From assembly GCF_002259595.1 (NCBI RefSeq), contig NZ_MWWU01000002.1:62001-126000 (forward strand): a DNA stretch of 64,000 bases, in the 5' to 3' direction. The DNA comes from Aeriscardovia aeriphila. GTDB lineage: Bacteria; Actinomycetota; Actinomycetes; Actinomycetales; Bifidobacteriaceae. The notes under the pieces were generated by a model. That model did not search any database. It was not told the origin of the DNA and saw only the letters and a list, made by a program, of their open reading frames with translations. How positions within the stretch are numbered: position 1 is the first letter of the stretch; each line of letters begins with the position of its first letter. The position numbers and the translations under genes are program-made. Shown here one piece after another: positions 1 through 8,160 of this stretch.

Positions 1-9
1 CATACCCTG

Positions 10-20
10 CTGATAATCTT
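10..20 (+). repeat. Copy of dispersed TGATAATCT motif
   Basis: Reads CTGATAATCTT and carries the 9-base core shared by 26 sites in this window. A related partial copy, GCGCTCAAGATTA in the opposite orientation, follows at about 86-98. Both lie upstream of the SPFH gene. The interval 1-199 holds no gene that I can support. Confidence 0.7.
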
Positions 21-202
21 TTGGGGTCGCGTGCCCAGGCCATCCGAGCTAAGCGAACGCTGGAGTAAAATTGCGTCAAGTTCAGCGCTCAAGATTAACA
101 CAAACCGTGTCATCATGCGCTTTTGCCTTCGTTCAGCCGTGCCAAAAATGAGGATGAGCTGTCGGTAGAATGGAGGTAACACAAGTTCGGTAAAGGAGCA
201 TG

Positions 203-1096
203 ATGGTTTATCTCGCTGTTGTGATTGCGCTGGTTGCGTTGTGGGCTGTGTGCGGCCTGTTCGTGGTGTCGCAGCAGTCTGCCGTCATTATTGAGCGCTT
301 TGGCAAGTTCCACCGCGTGTGCTTTGCCGGCATCCACTGGAGGCCGCTATTTGTGGATCGCATTGCGCACCGCTCGAGTTTGCGCGTTTCTCAGCTCGAT
401 GTGAAGTTGGAAACGAAGACTTTGGATAATGTTTTCGTCAAGATCGTGGCGAATACACAGTTCCGCATTAACCCTCAGGATGTGATGAAGGCTTATTACG
501 AGTTTTCTGACCCTTCGGCACAGCTTCAGGCTTACTTAGAGGATGCGCTGCGCTCGGCAATCCCGAACCTGAGCTTGGATGATACTTTTGCCAGGAAAGA
601 CGACGTCGCCTTCGACGTGCAAAAGACGGTGGGTGAGGAGATGGCCCGCTTCGGCTTTGAAGTGGTGAAAACGCTGATCACCTCTATCGACCCGTCGAAG
701 CAGGTGAAGGATTCGATGGATTCCATCAACGCTGCTCAGCGTGAGAAGGAAGCCACCCGCCAGCGTGCTGAAGCTTTGCAGATTCAGATTGAAACGCAGG
801 CAAAGGCTGAGGCGGAAAAGACGCGCTTGCAGGGTGAAGGTCAGGCTAACTACCGTCGTGAGATTGCCGACGGTATTGTTGACCAGATCAAGAGCCTGCA
901 AGAAGTGGGTATGGATATTGACGCGGTGAACACGGTGGTGTTGTTTAACCAGTACCTCGATGTCACGCGCTCGCTGGCAGAGTCGAATAATGCGAAGACG
1001 GTCGTATTGCCAGCGGCAACCCCTGGTGGTTTCAACGATTTCTACCAGCAGATGGTCGCCGCTTTGCAAACTGACAAGGCTGCCAACTCTCATTGA
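203..1096 (+). CDS. SPFH/band 7 (stomatin/prohibitin-like) membrane protein
   Basis: The protein is about 297 residues. One hydrophobic N-terminal segment (residues 1-25) is followed by a band 7 domain that begins with SQQSAVIIERFGKF, a typical stomatin start. A long charged helical stretch rich in E, K, Q and A (about 165-225) resembles the coiled coil used for oligomerisation. Family members form large rings at the membrane and act as scaffolds or modulate proteases, but the partner is not identifiable here. The start region reads ATGATG. I prefer the second ATG because the Shine-Dalgarno GGAG at 195-198 is only one base from the first. The gene appears monocistronic, with no close downstream gene on the same strand. 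Family confidence is high and the exact role is unknown. Confidence 0.88.
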   Translation: MVYLAVVIALVALWAVCGLFVVSQQSAVIIERFGKFHRVCFAGIHWRPLFVDRIAHRSSLRVSQLDVKLETKTLDNVFVKIVANTQFRINPQDVMKAYYEFSDPSAQLQAYLEDALRSAIPNLSLDDTFARKDDVAFDVQKTVGEEMARFGFEVVKTLITSIDPSKQVKDSMDSINAAQREKEATRQRAEALQIQIETQAKAEAEKTRLQGEGQANYRREIADGIVDQIKSLQEVGMDIDAVNTVVLFNQYLDVTRSLAESNNAKTVVLPAATPGGFNDFYQQMVAALQTDKAANSH

Positions 1097-1161
1097 GAGC
1101 GGCAAGAGGGACCGTAAGCGATCCAGGCTCTCGCTGAGAGAGCAGAGTGGCTTGAGACGAT

Positions 1162-1299
1162 TCAGGCTTCGACAGCGATGCTGTGAAGCACGCGGATGAA
1201 AGAGTCTGAATCGTTCAGGCACGGCACTACATCATAGCGTCCGCCGCCGTTGCTCATGAACACATTGCGATTATCCAGCTCGAGTTCTTTGAAAATTCG
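1162..1299 (-). pseudogene. Possible C-terminal remnant of a lost gene
   Basis: Minus-strand frame with 45 sense codons, running from just after an in-frame stop (complement of 1300-1302) to a TGA at 1162-1164. Its translation looks protein-like rather than random, for example FKELELDNRNVFMSNGGGRY followed by DVVPCLNDSDSF. No start codon with a Shine-Dalgarno sequence and no full domain is present, so I read it as a decayed gene end. I do not recognise the family. A coincidental open frame of this length is possible. Confidence 0.3.
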
Positions 1300-1491
1300 T
1301 CATGAGCTGAAAAGAAGGAGGGCGGGAGGGCGGGAGAGGTTGGAGGAGTGGAAGTGTGTCCAAGGGAGAGGAAAAGAGGGAACGAGAAGTTTTCATTCTT
1401 TCTGGCATGTTGAGTTTAAACGTGGCATAATGTCATTTTGTCTGTGGCTGAAGGGCAAGCTTTGGATTGCTCATCAGCAATGCACAGACAT
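1300..1491. other. Purine-rich intergenic stretch, no gene seen
   Basis: The + strand is strongly G/A-rich between about 1300 and 1395 (runs such as GGAGGGCGGGAGGGCGGGAGAGG). It is followed by the presumed promoter region of the tRNA-Ser gene (CATAAT at 1426-1431). No convincing coding frame is present. Confidence 0.4.
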
Positions 1492-1576
1492 GGAAGAGTG
1501 TCCGAGCGGCCGAAGGAACACGCCTCGAAAGCGTGCGTAGTGAAAGCTACCGCGGGTTCAAATCCCGCCTCTTCCG
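1492..1576 (+). tRNA. tRNA-Ser(CGA)
   Basis: Acceptor stem GGAAGAG (1492-1498) pairs with CTCTTCC (1569-1575), with discriminator G at 1576. The anticodon stem CACGC/GCGTG closes the loop CTCGAAA, giving anticodon CGA. A long variable arm marks the class II serine type. The T-loop GGTTCAAATCC is present. CCA is not encoded. An intrinsic terminator follows immediately. Confidence 0.95.
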
Positions 1577-1581
1577 CAGCT

Positions 1582-1610
1582 GGGAACCTTTCGGGGTTCC
1601 CATTTTTTTT
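1582..1610 (+). terminator. Intrinsic terminator after tRNA-Ser(CGA)
   Basis: Stem GGGAACC/GGTTCCC with loop TTTCGG is followed by a run of eight T (1603-1610). Confidence 0.9.
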
Positions 1611-1904
1611 GTTTCTGGCCGTGGTGTTACTCGTTACAAGGTATCACTCATCGGTAGGTGTCACTCGTCATCAGAACACAAGGCAGCAGCGATCAAGTCA
1701 GTGCCGTTTGTAAAACGCCCAGCCTTTTGAGACGCAAAGAAAGCGTTACCTTCTTTCATTGCCTTCGCGCTTTCAGTGTTCGGCTCTCGAGAAGAGGCGT
1801 TGACTTCTTCACCGTGCGCACTTGAAGAGCTGTTGAAAGCGTCGTTGTTGGCGTTGATCTGAATTCTTTATCGGGCATTCAAGCGAATAACGCACTTGAT
1901 GAAT
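1611..1904. other. Intergenic, no gene seen
   Basis: About 290 bases between the tRNA-Ser terminator and the terminator of the convergent DUF308 gene. Short open frames here have no ribosome binding site or recognisable protein. Confidence 0.5.
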
Positions 1905-1934
1905 AAAGAAAAAGCCCTCGCGGAAGCGAGGGCT
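1905..1934 (-). terminator. Intrinsic terminator of the DUF308 gene
   Basis: Hairpin AGCCCTCG-CGGAAG-CGAGGGCT (1913-1934), with an A-rich stretch on the + strand side that becomes a T tract on the minus strand. Confidence 0.8.
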
Positions 1935-1943
1935 GAAGCGGGA

Positions 1944-1956
1944 TGATAATCTCAAG
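1944..1956 (+). repeat. Copy of dispersed motif (TGATAATCTCAAG)
   Basis: Full core plus the variable CAAG tail. It lies between the DUF308 stop codon and that gene's terminator, so it would be in the 3' untranslated part of the mRNA. Confidence 0.75.
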
Positions 1957-2018
1957 CCATTGTGGTGCAATTCTAGCAAGGCAGGCTGCAGGAATTGCGA
2001 GCTTGCGGCAAAAGCGAG

Positions 2019-2738
2019 TTAGGCCTTCGGCATCATCAGGCCGCGCACCAAGAGAATAATGCCATCAATCAGAACTGTGATGGCCAGCAGCAGGATGAGC
2101 GTTGCTGTTGAGGTAATTGGCCAGAAGAGCAGCGCCAGGCCGCCCAAGATGGAGATGATGCCGGCGAAGATAGTCCAGCCGTTGCCCAGGAAGCCAGCAG
2201 ACTCGATGATTTGGGCGATGCCGGTCATAATCCAGGAAATGCCGACGAAGATGCCGGTAAACCAGATCAAGAAACCGGTCGAACCGGCGAGATTACGCAA
2301 CATGGTTGCTGCGGCGAGGATCGAGAAGAAACCTACCAGGCCGGTCATTACGCGCCACGAACTTGGGGTGCCCTTCGCGCTAAACGCTCCAGCAACCGCC
2401 GACACGCCTTGGATCAAGAAGGCGACGGCAAGCAGACTGGTGGCGACCATCAGGGACCTTCCTGGCCAGACAAGCAGCGCCACGCCGAGCAGGGTGAAGA
2501 TGATGCCGAGAGCAATCAGGCCGCGGCGCAAGCCCTTGAGGAAGCGAGCAGCAAGATTAACAGGGCTCCAAGCGAAGAACGGGTCGTCAGCGACGTTGCG
2601 CATAAACGGGTTGCTCGGGCCGGTGTAGGCGCTTTGCGAAGAAGAGTTCTGGTCGTTTGGATCGAATTGAGGATTCGGCTGAGAGTAGGGGTTCCGGGAA
2701 TCCTGTGGGTTCTGCGGGGTGAAGTTCGGCTGTGTCAT
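2019..2738 (-). CDS. DUF308 (HdeD-family) multi-pass membrane protein
   Basis: The protein is 239 residues. Residues 1-60 are a soluble tail rich in Pro, Gln, Asn and Ser. Residues 70-235 form about six hydrophobic segments arranged as paired repeats with G..(L/A).GV.LL.WP-type signatures, as in HdeD/DUF308 proteins. The E. coli HdeD relative is linked to acid resistance, but no such role can be read here. The start is well supported by AAGGAGG six bases upstream on the minus strand (2743-2749). The gene is monocistronic with its own terminator and converges on tRNA-Ser(CGA). Confidence 0.88.
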   Translation of the reverse strand: MTQPNFTPQNPQDSRNPYSQPNPQFDPNDQNSSSQSAYTGPSNPFMRNVADDPFFAWSPVNLAARFLKGLRRGLIALGIIFTLLGVALLVWPGRSLMVATSLLAVAFLIQGVSAVAGAFSAKGTPSSWRVMTGLVGFFSILAAATMLRNLAGSTGFLIWFTGIFVGISWIMTGIAQIIESAGFLGNGWTIFAGIISILGGLALLFWPITSTATLILLLAITVLIDGIILLVRGLMMPKA

Positions 2739-2749
2739 GTCAACCTCCT

Positions 2750-3173
2750 TGTGGCGACTGAGTATTCAACAAAACGCTTGGCATGGGCATATCAGAATGC
2801 ACGTGTTTCACAGAGTAAAGCGTATATATCTACATGTTCTAACAGATGTCAGAAGGCTTTCATTCCGCCAGAAACGCTGAGGTGAGCTTGACGATAGGCG
2901 AGGGGACGGCATGCGCTATACTGAGCTGCGCAAGGGTTTGACCTTTGGCGAGGCTCAGTAGTTAGCCATGCGCATCACGAGGGTGTGCAAGGCAAAATTG
3001 GGCTGGCGCGTGTTGCAAGCGTGTTGCGCAAGAAAGCGCAGAATGACGCGGATTTGTGTCACGCGAAACGCCGAAGAGGAAAAACTTGAAGCAAGGGGGT
3101 TGCGGATTTGCTCCTAAAGTGGTTAACTGTTCAAGTTGCCTGATGGAGCAAAGCTCTTGATGACAATGCGTGG
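2750..3173. other. Intergenic region upstream of tRNA cluster, no gene seen
   Basis: About 420 bases. A TTGACG (2888-2893) and a TATACT (2917-2922) are present, but 23 bases apart, too far for a standard promoter pair. Repeated GTGTTGC/TTGCGC words occur near 3005-3040. No credible coding frame is present. Confidence 0.4.
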
Positions 3174-3256
3174 GGCGGGTTTCCCAAGTGGTCAAAGGGA
3201 GCTGACTGTAAATCAGCCGCCGTCGTGCTTCGTAGGTTCAAATCCTACACCCGCCA
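3174..3256 (+). tRNA. tRNA-Tyr(GTA)
   Basis: Acceptor GGCGGGT (3174-3180) pairs with ACCCGCC (3249-3255), discriminator A. The anticodon stem CTGAC/ATCAG region holds the anticodon GTA. A long variable arm and the T-loop GGTTCAAATCC are present, as in bacterial tyrosine tRNAs. CCA is not encoded. It leads a tRNA-Tyr/Thr/Met cluster. Confidence 0.95.
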
Positions 3257-3257
3257 C

Positions 3258-3332
<75 letters not shown>

Positions 3333-3333
3333 T

Positions 3334-3407
3334 GGCGAGGTAGCTCAGCTGGCTAGAGCGTACGACTCATAATCGTAAGGTCGAGAGTTCGAGCCTCTCC
3401 CTCGCTA
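3334..3407 (+). tRNA. tRNA-Met(CAT)
   Basis: Acceptor GGCGAGG (3334-3340) pairs with CCTCGCT (3400-3406) with one G-U closing pair. The anticodon loop is CTCATAA, giving CAT. The order Thr-Met-rpmG is common in actinobacteria and favours elongator methionine over a lysidine-modified Ile tRNA. I cannot fully exclude the latter. Confidence 0.93.
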
Positions 3408-3453
3408 CAAAGCTGAGGTTTTCCTCGCAAACATTTATTCGAGAGGTGTTGAC

Positions 3454-3618
3454 ATGGCTAAGAACGATGTTCGTCCGGGCATCACTCTTGCTTGCACTGA
3501 GTGCAAGGAGCGCAACTACATTACGACGAAGAACCGTCGTAACACTCCAAACCGCCTGGAGCTGAATAAGTTCTGCCCACGCTGCGGTAAGCACACTCTG
3601 CATCGCGAGGCCCGCTGA
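3454..3618 (+). CDS. rpmG: 50S ribosomal protein L33
   Basis: The protein is 54 residues, starting [10 protein letters not shown] and ending HTLHREAR. Two CxxC pairs (CTEC near residue 14 and CPRC near 41) form the zinc ribbon of the zinc-binding (C+) form of L33, a component of the large ribosomal subunit. A GAGAGG Shine-Dalgarno sequence lies 7-8 bases before the ATG. The gene follows tRNA-Met by 46 bases and is probably cotranscribed with the tRNAs. A strong terminator follows at 3632-3657. Confidence 0.96.
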   Translation: MAKNDVRPGITLACTECKERNYITTKNRRNTPNRLELNKFCPRCGKHTLHREAR

Positions 3619-3631
3619 ACGGTTTTTATAA

Positions 3632-3657
3632 GAGCCCGGTTAATCCGGGCTTTTTTC
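3632..3657 (+). terminator. Intrinsic terminator after rpmG
   Basis: Stem AGCCCGG-TTAAT-CCGGGCT followed by six T. It closes the tRNA-Tyr/Thr/Met-rpmG unit. Confidence 0.92.
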
Positions 3658-3882
3658 GTATATACACTGCTGTGTTTGCGGGTGGCACTTGCGCGGCAGC
3701 GCTTCTGAATAGCTCCTTCGTATAGGGCTTCCGCAGTGGCGTTTCCGCAGAGGCGCTGTTGGCGGCACGTTCCAGTGGCGCCTCTGAGCATCCCTTCCGA
3801 GCAGCGCCGCCCACCAGTGCATGCGCCCACACGAGTGTCGATAAGCTTGAGAATAGTTTGAGAAGAGTCTGAGAAGGTCAAG

Positions 3883-5307
3883 ATGAGCGTTTCTCCTCGT
3901 TTCGCTGATATCACCACGATTGGTGTGGGTGGTGCGATTGCCCATTTCGTTGAGGCTCACTCTCGCGACGAGTTTATTAACGCCGTCTGCTTCGCCGATG
4001 ACGAAAAGCTGCCTTTGCTCGTTATCGGTGGCGGCTCCAACCTTCTCATCAGTGACGAGAACTTCCCCGGGGTCGTTGTGCGCGACGCTCGACACGCCAT
4101 TCATGTTCTGGGCAGTGACAGTGGCGATGCGAACTCCGATTCTCACGCCGCCCCGGCCCTCACTATCCGCGCCGATGCGGGAGTGCGCTGGGATGCTTTC
4201 GTCGCTTTCGCAGTTTCGCATGGCTTGAGTGGCATCGAAGCGCTCTCGGGAATTCCAGGAACTGTGGGCGCCTCTGTCGTGCAAAACATTGGTGCGTATG
4301 GCCAAGAAGTATCCACAAGCGTGAAAGAAGTGGAAGTGTGGGACCGCAAAACCACATCCACCAAGCATCTGACCGCCTCCGAAATGGGCTTCGGCTACCG
4401 CATGTCTGCGCTCAAAGAAAGCATGTACACCGCCCCGGCTCAGCCCGCAGATCGTTACTTCCCAACCCCGCGCTACATCGTGCTGTCGGTGACGTTTACC
4501 TTGTCCTGTCAATCTTATGGTGTCGTTAACTACTCCCAGCTGGCTCGCGCGTTGAACAGCGAGGTTGGCGTCCACATGCCGATCGAACAGATGAGGCGCA
4601 TGGTGCTGCGCGTGCGCGCGGGTAAAGGCATGGTCGAGGACGCGACACGCTATAAGAATCAATGGATGCGGACGCTTCTGCAGCCGATCGACGTCGACGA
4701 CGCTGACAACCTTCTGGCAAGTTTCAAGCTCAGCGCTCAAGATTATCAGTCCGCTAATTCGCCCGCTGCGCCTCAGAAAACGGGTGTGGTGAGTGAGAGC
4801 GCTGGCCGCGAGAGTGCGGTAGGTGAGGCACGCGAAGGTGCTGGCCGCGAAGGTGCGCTGGCTGATGTGAAGTTGGAGGATGTCGACGAGCAGCTTGTTG
4901 TGAGCGGTATTCCGTCATCAGTAGAGATTTCTGGCCAGCCCACCTATGACAGGCACTCGTGCGGATCGTTCTTCATGAACCCCATTCTGAGCGTAGAAGA
5001 CGCTGAGAAGTTGCCTGAGGATGCACCTCATTTTGCCGCCAGCATGCCGGGAACGGAAGAAGAAGGCGTGAAGACGTCGGCCGCCTGGCTCATTGATCAT
5101 GCCGGTTTCCACAAGGGCTTTACCGGTACAGCTCCTCAGGCGTCGCTATCGACGCTGCACACGCTCGCGCTGACCAACAGGGGTGAAGCGAGCAGCGAGG
5201 ATGTGCGAAGTCTAGCGCGCATCATTCAAGAGGGAGTGCAGAAGCGCTTTGGAATCTGGCTCGTGCCGGAGCCGGTATGCGTGGGAGTTGACCTCGCGCA
5301 GGACTGA
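3883..5307 (+). CDS. murB: UDP-N-acetylenolpyruvoylglucosamine reductase
   Basis: This flavoenzyme reduces UDP-GlcNAc-enolpyruvate to UDP-MurNAc in cytoplasmic peptidoglycan precursor synthesis. The FAD-binding half has TTIGVGG near the N terminus, IGGGSNLL (about residue 48) and SGIPGTVGASVVQNIGAYG (about 122-140). The substrate half has HSCGSFFMNP (about 363, with the catalytic serine) and AAWLIDHAGFHKGF. At 474 residues it is about 100 longer than usual. The excess is a linker at about 283-345 rich in A, E, G, R and S, with an internal near-repeat (GREG/GRES). An exact copy of the dispersed motif is translated there as AQDYQS. The start is supported by GAGAAGG at 3871-3877. Confidence 0.96.
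   Translation: MSVSPRFADITTIGVGGAIAHFVEAHSRDEFINAVCFADDEKLPLLVIGGGSNLLISDENFPGVVVRDARHAIHVLGSDSGDANSDSHAAPALTIRADAGVRWDAFVAFAVSHGLSGIEALSGIPGTVGASVVQNIGAYGQEVSTSVKEVEVWDRKTTSTKHLTASEMGFGYRMSALKESMYTAPAQPADRYFPTPRYIVLSVTFTLSCQSYGVVNYSQLARALNSEVGVHMPIEQMRRMVLRVRAGKGMVEDATRYKNQWMRTLLQPIDVDDADNLLASFKLSAQDYQSANSPAAPQKTGVVSESAGRESAVGEAREGAGREGALADVKLEDVDEQLVVSGIPSSVEISGQPTYDRHSCGSFFMNPILSVEDAEKLPEDAPHFAASMPGTEEEGVKTSAAWLIDHAGFHKGFTGTAPQASLSTLHTLALTNRGEASSEDVRSLARIIQEGVQKRFGIWLVPEPVCVGVDLAQD
4734..4755 (-). repeat. Dispersed motif inside murB linker, 22 bases identical to one in def
   Basis: The + strand begins CGCTCAAGATTATCAG and continues TCCGCT. The same 22 bases occur at 35233-35254 inside def. 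The motif proper (CTGATAATCTTGAG) is on the minus strand. It encodes AQDYQS in a non-conserved linker. Confidence 0.85.
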
Positions 5308-5314
5308 GCGAAGT

Positions 5315-5327
5315 CTGATAATCTCAG
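5315..5327 (+). repeat. Copy of dispersed motif (CTGATAATCTCAG)
   Basis: Begins eight bases after the murB stop codon. It has the exact nine-base core. Confidence 0.75.
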
Positions 5328-5519
5328 TATTTGCAACTACTTAAGCGGTTCGGTTAGGGCACCTGTCATACTGTGATACAGCAGCGTGCCCCTACCGACA
5401 GTGTCTCTGTCAGCGTCGCGTCTTGAAAGGTGTCACGTCACGGCGGTTTCGTGTCTATGTCGGCGTTATGCCATACCAGTGTCGTGGCACGCAAAGGACG
5501 AATGTTCAAGGAGGAACAG

Positions 5520-6884
5520 ATGAGTGAGAAAGTGATCCCGATTCGCGAAGTCTCTGGCCTGCTCGTGCTCGGACGGGAATCGACGCGCGATGCTGGAGCG
5601 ATGAAGGTAAGCGGAACTCAGGCCAAGCCAAGCGCGAGCTCGAAGGCAAGTGCAACTTCGGCGCAACGCGAAACTTCGCCGGCAAGCGCAACTTCACCGG
5701 TGGTTTTGTGGCGAAACGGCTCCGGAATCGAATTCACCACCAACGCGAGCGCAGTGTGGGTGCGTTTCGAAGCAGACTGGCAGCGCATGGAACCGTGGGT
5801 TGCCATCGACCTTGACGGAGTGCAAATCCAGAGGTTTGCCGTTGCTCCCGGGACCAGCGAGATGCAGATTTTCGGCAACATGAACCCCGGGCAGCTGCGC
5901 GACTGGCATGTGCGCATCGTGCGCGAAAACCAGAGCGAGCCTGGCGATGACCAGCAATATCTTGCCATCACCGCCCTGCGCGTCGAAGGCGTTGAGCAAG
6001 GCAGTGGCTTCACTCCAGTCGAGCCCTACGCTCGGCGCATCGAGTTCATCGGCGACTCGATCACCACCGGCGAAGGCGCGACAGGGGCTCGCGGCGACAA
6101 CGACTGGTCATCCGTGTTCTTCAGCTACGAAAATTCCTACGCTAACCTCGTCGGCCGCGCGCTCAATGCCGACGTGCGCGTGTGCTCGCAATCTGGCTGG
6201 GGACTGAGGGCCGACTGGCGAAACGACCGCGCAAACCGTATCCCGCTGATTTACGAGAAGGTGTGCGGCGCGAGTACCGGCGAGTCTCAGCAGGCACGTG
6301 GCTCGCAAGACGCATATGATTTTTCCTCGTGGCAGCCGCAAGCCGTCGTCATCAATCTTGGCACGAACGACCGCAACGGTTTCCGCATGCCCGCCCTTGC
6401 TGACACCACCTCGAAGCTCGAGCCGCAGCCTTTGTTCAAGGAACACCAGGCGGGAGAGCGTGAGCTCGAGGAAAGCATGTGGGTCAACGCTCATATTGCC
6501 GGGCAGTTTGAGCTTGCTGGCACTGATAATCTGGAGAAATTGCGCGACGACGCGCTCAAGATTGCCACTACGCTGAACGCCGACGCCCTGGATATTGCCC
6601 TGTTGCAGCGTGACGCCCGCGAGTTTGTGGCCATGGTGAGGAAGAACAATCCGACCGCGCTCATCGTGTGGGCATTCGGCCTGTACGAGCCAGAATTTGG
6701 CGTGGTGTTTAACCGCGCGCTGGAGCAGTACAGTGAGCTCAGCGGCGATACCAATGTGAAGTTTGTGCTGCTGCCGCAGATGCGTGAGGAGACGACCGGC
6801 GCGCACGAGCATCCGGGAGCCAAGGCGCATCAGGAGTGTGCTCAGGTGCTGGTCAAGGAGTTGAAGGCCGCGCTGAAGTGGTGA
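5520..6884 (+). CDS. SGNH/GDSL hydrolase, carbohydrate-esterase-2-like
   Basis: The protein is about 454 residues. An N-terminal beta-rich region (about 60-150, ending near SGFTPVEPYARRIEF) matches the jelly-roll seen before the catalytic domain in CE2 acetyl esterases. The SGNH blocks follow: IEFIGDSITTGEG with the nucleophile serine (about 180), GTNDRNGF for the oxyanion asparagine (about 283), and HEHPGAKAHQ supplying the catalytic histidine. No signal peptide is visible, so a cytoplasmic deacetylase of carbohydrate substrates is inferred. The ATG at 5520 has an excellent AAGGAGG ribosome site. The longer frame opening at 5430 lacks one. A Ser/Ala-rich stretch at about 30-60 is non-conserved. 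The substrate is unknown. Confidence 0.85.
   Translation: MSEKVIPIREVSGLLVLGRESTRDAGAMKVSGTQAKPSASSKASATSAQRETSPASATSPVVLWRNGSGIEFTTNASAVWVRFEADWQRMEPWVAIDLDGVQIQRFAVAPGTSEMQIFGNMNPGQLRDWHVRIVRENQSEPGDDQQYLAITALRVEGVEQGSGFTPVEPYARRIEFIGDSITTGEGATGARGDNDWSSVFFSYENSYANLVGRALNADVRVCSQSGWGLRADWRNDRANRIPLIYEKVCGASTGESQQARGSQDAYDFSSWQPQAVVINLGTNDRNGFRMPALADTTSKLEPQPLFKEHQAGERELEESMWVNAHIAGQFELAGTDNLEKLRDDALKIATTLNADALDIALLQRDAREFVAMVRKNNPTALIVWAFGLYEPEFGVVFNRALEQYSELSGDTNVKFVLLPQMREETTGAHEHPGAKAHQECAQVLVKELKAALKW
6523..6540 (+). repeat. Dispersed motif within the esterase gene
   Basis: Reads CTGATAATCTGGAGAAAT, differing from the best consensus at one base across 18. It is translated as DNLEK in a region without SGNH catalytic residues. 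Confidence 0.7.
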
Positions 6885-7006
6885 GGATGAGCAACCGCGG
6901 GAGTTGCTGTGAGCGTGAGTTTCCGAGTGCGTGAGTTACCCGCCGCCAATCCAAAGGCGTGCCGCGAGCTGCTTTCGAGTAGACTAGAGGGGTTAAAGGA
7001 GGGTTT

Positions 7007-7351
7007 ATGGCGTACGTAATTGCTGAACCGTGCATCGACGTGAAAGACAAGGCTTGCGTCGACGAGTGCCCTGTTGACTGCATCTACGAAGGCCCTCGAA
7101 CGCTGTACATCAACCCCAACGAGTGTGTAGATTGCGGCGCGTGTGAGCCAGTCTGCCCTGTCGAAGCCATCTTCTACGAAGACGACTTGCCTCAAGATTG
7201 GACGTGGTACCAGCAGGTTGCTGAGGACATGTTTGAACGCGAAGGCAACCCTGGTGGCGCGCAGGATCACCCTCTGGCACAGGACGACCCGAAAATTGAG
7301 GCTATGCCGCCAATGAATGAAGAGCTGCGTAAGAATCTGGGACGCTCATGA
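7007..7351 (+). CDS. fdxA: Ferredoxin, 7Fe-8S type
   Basis: The protein is 114 residues. The N-terminal cysteines sit in [20 protein letters not shown] and a second set in [12 protein letters not shown]. This is the arrangement of actinobacterial FdxA-type ferredoxins with one [3Fe-4S]-like and one [4Fe-4S] cluster. It is a cytoplasmic low-potential electron carrier. The C-terminal 50 residues are the acidic tail usual for the group. The ribosome site AAAGGAGG precedes the ATG. The stop codon overlaps the next start (ATGA at 7348-7351), so the next gene is translationally coupled. Confidence 0.95.
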   Translation: MAYVIAEPCIDVKDKACVDECPVDCIYEGPRTLYINPNECVDCGACEPVCPVEAIFYEDDLPQDWTWYQQVAEDMFEREGNPGGAQDHPLAQDDPKIEAMPPMNEELRKNLGRS

Positions 7352-7749
7352 TTGCCAGAAACTCAGAATCGAACGCAGAAAACCGCGAGCAGCAGGACGA
7401 GAGCTACCCTCAGCAGGAGAGCTACCCTCAGCAGGAGAGCTTCCCTCGCCAAGAGCGCAAGAGCTTCTTTGTGCCAATGAAGCCGTCGATTAACCCTGCC
7501 AGCCCGCGCACAGATGTGGCAATCCTCGTTGTGTGCGTGGTGGTTGAAGTTCTCGCTGTGACGATAGGTGCGCTCACGCACGACTGGATGTTCTGCGGTT
7601 TCTTCATTCTTCTCGGTCTCGTTGGGATTGCGTGGGCGGTTGCCACGAGCGACACTCTTGCGCAGGCGCGGGAACGCAAGAAGCTTGCTCGCGCTCACGA
7701 GGAAGAAATGGCTGCAGATACCGAGCACTCTGGTAGCAGCGACGAGTGA
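7348..7749 (+). CDS. Small two-helix membrane protein of unknown function
   Basis: The protein is 133 residues. The N-terminal 45 residues are polar and contain a repeated [12 protein letters not shown] unit. Two hydrophobic segments (about 53-72 and 77-95) are separated by THDW. The tail is charged ([14 protein letters not shown], then acidic). It overlaps fdxA by four bases and is presumably in the same operon. I do not recognise the family. The repeat at DNA level (CAGGAGAGCTACCCT repeated) could vary in copy number. Confidence 0.7.
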   Translation: MIARNSESNAENREQQDESYPQQESYPQQESFPRQERKSFFVPMKPSINPASPRTDVAILVVCVVVEVLAVTIGALTHDWMFCGFFILLGLVGIAWAVATSDTLAQARERKKLARAHEEEMAADTEHSGSSDE

Positions 7750-7940
7750 CTGTGATGATTGGCCGAGACGAGCTGAGCTACTGACGAGCTGAGCTGCCGA
7801 CGAGTATCAGTGAGTACTGTGTCAGAGGCTGCGACGAGTGATTTGCGCGGTGTGTTGGCGTTTTGTTTGCGAAATGCTGATTGCGTGATAAACTTTGAGA
7901 CGTTGCTTTGCCGCCCTTGCGGTGAGTAGCGTTCATAATT

Positions 7941-8027
7941 GGAGACGTGCCTGAGTGGTCGAAAGGGGCACCCTGCTAAGGTGTTAAGGAGCTTGCTCCT
8001 TCGAGGGTCCGAATCCCTCCGTCTCCG
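7941..8027 (+). tRNA. tRNA-Ser(GCT)
   Basis: Acceptor GGAGACG (7941-7947) pairs with CGTCTCC (8020-8026), discriminator G. The anticodon loop CTGCTAA between CACC and GGTG gives anticodon GCT. A long variable arm (AAGGAGCTTGCTCCTT region) marks class II. It is followed by a terminator. Confidence 0.95.
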
Positions 8028-8033
8028 CTTCTG

Positions 8034-8060
8034 AGCTTCCGAGAAATCGGAAGCTTTTTT
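8034..8060 (+). terminator. Intrinsic terminator after tRNA-Ser(GCT)
   Basis: Stem AGCTTCCGA-GAAA-TCGGAAGCT followed by T6. It overlaps the 5' end of the open frame of the next gene, which argues that this gene starts further downstream. Confidence 0.93.
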
Positions 8061-8160
8061 GTTACTAGGGCAGTGTTGCCAGTGGTGTCAGTGTTGCCGG
8101 CAGAGCTTCTGCGGTGGATTTAATGCACAGGATTACAACACCTTCAATCCAACTTCTGAT

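Noticed and set aside
536-1222. 228-residue minus-strand frame over the SPFH gene
   Set aside because: Shadow of the SPFH coding sequence: Leu/Arg-rich composition, no start signals. Only the unrelated frame at 1162-1299 beyond the SPFH stop looked protein-like.
1250-1540. Plus-strand frame running into tRNA-Ser(CGA)
   Set aside because: It overlaps the tRNA gene and a purine-rich low-complexity tract, with no ribosome binding site.
2888-2922. TTGACG ... TATACT as a promoter for the tRNA cluster
   Set aside because: The 23-base spacing is too long for a sigma-70 promoter, and the boxes lie 250 bases from the first tRNA.
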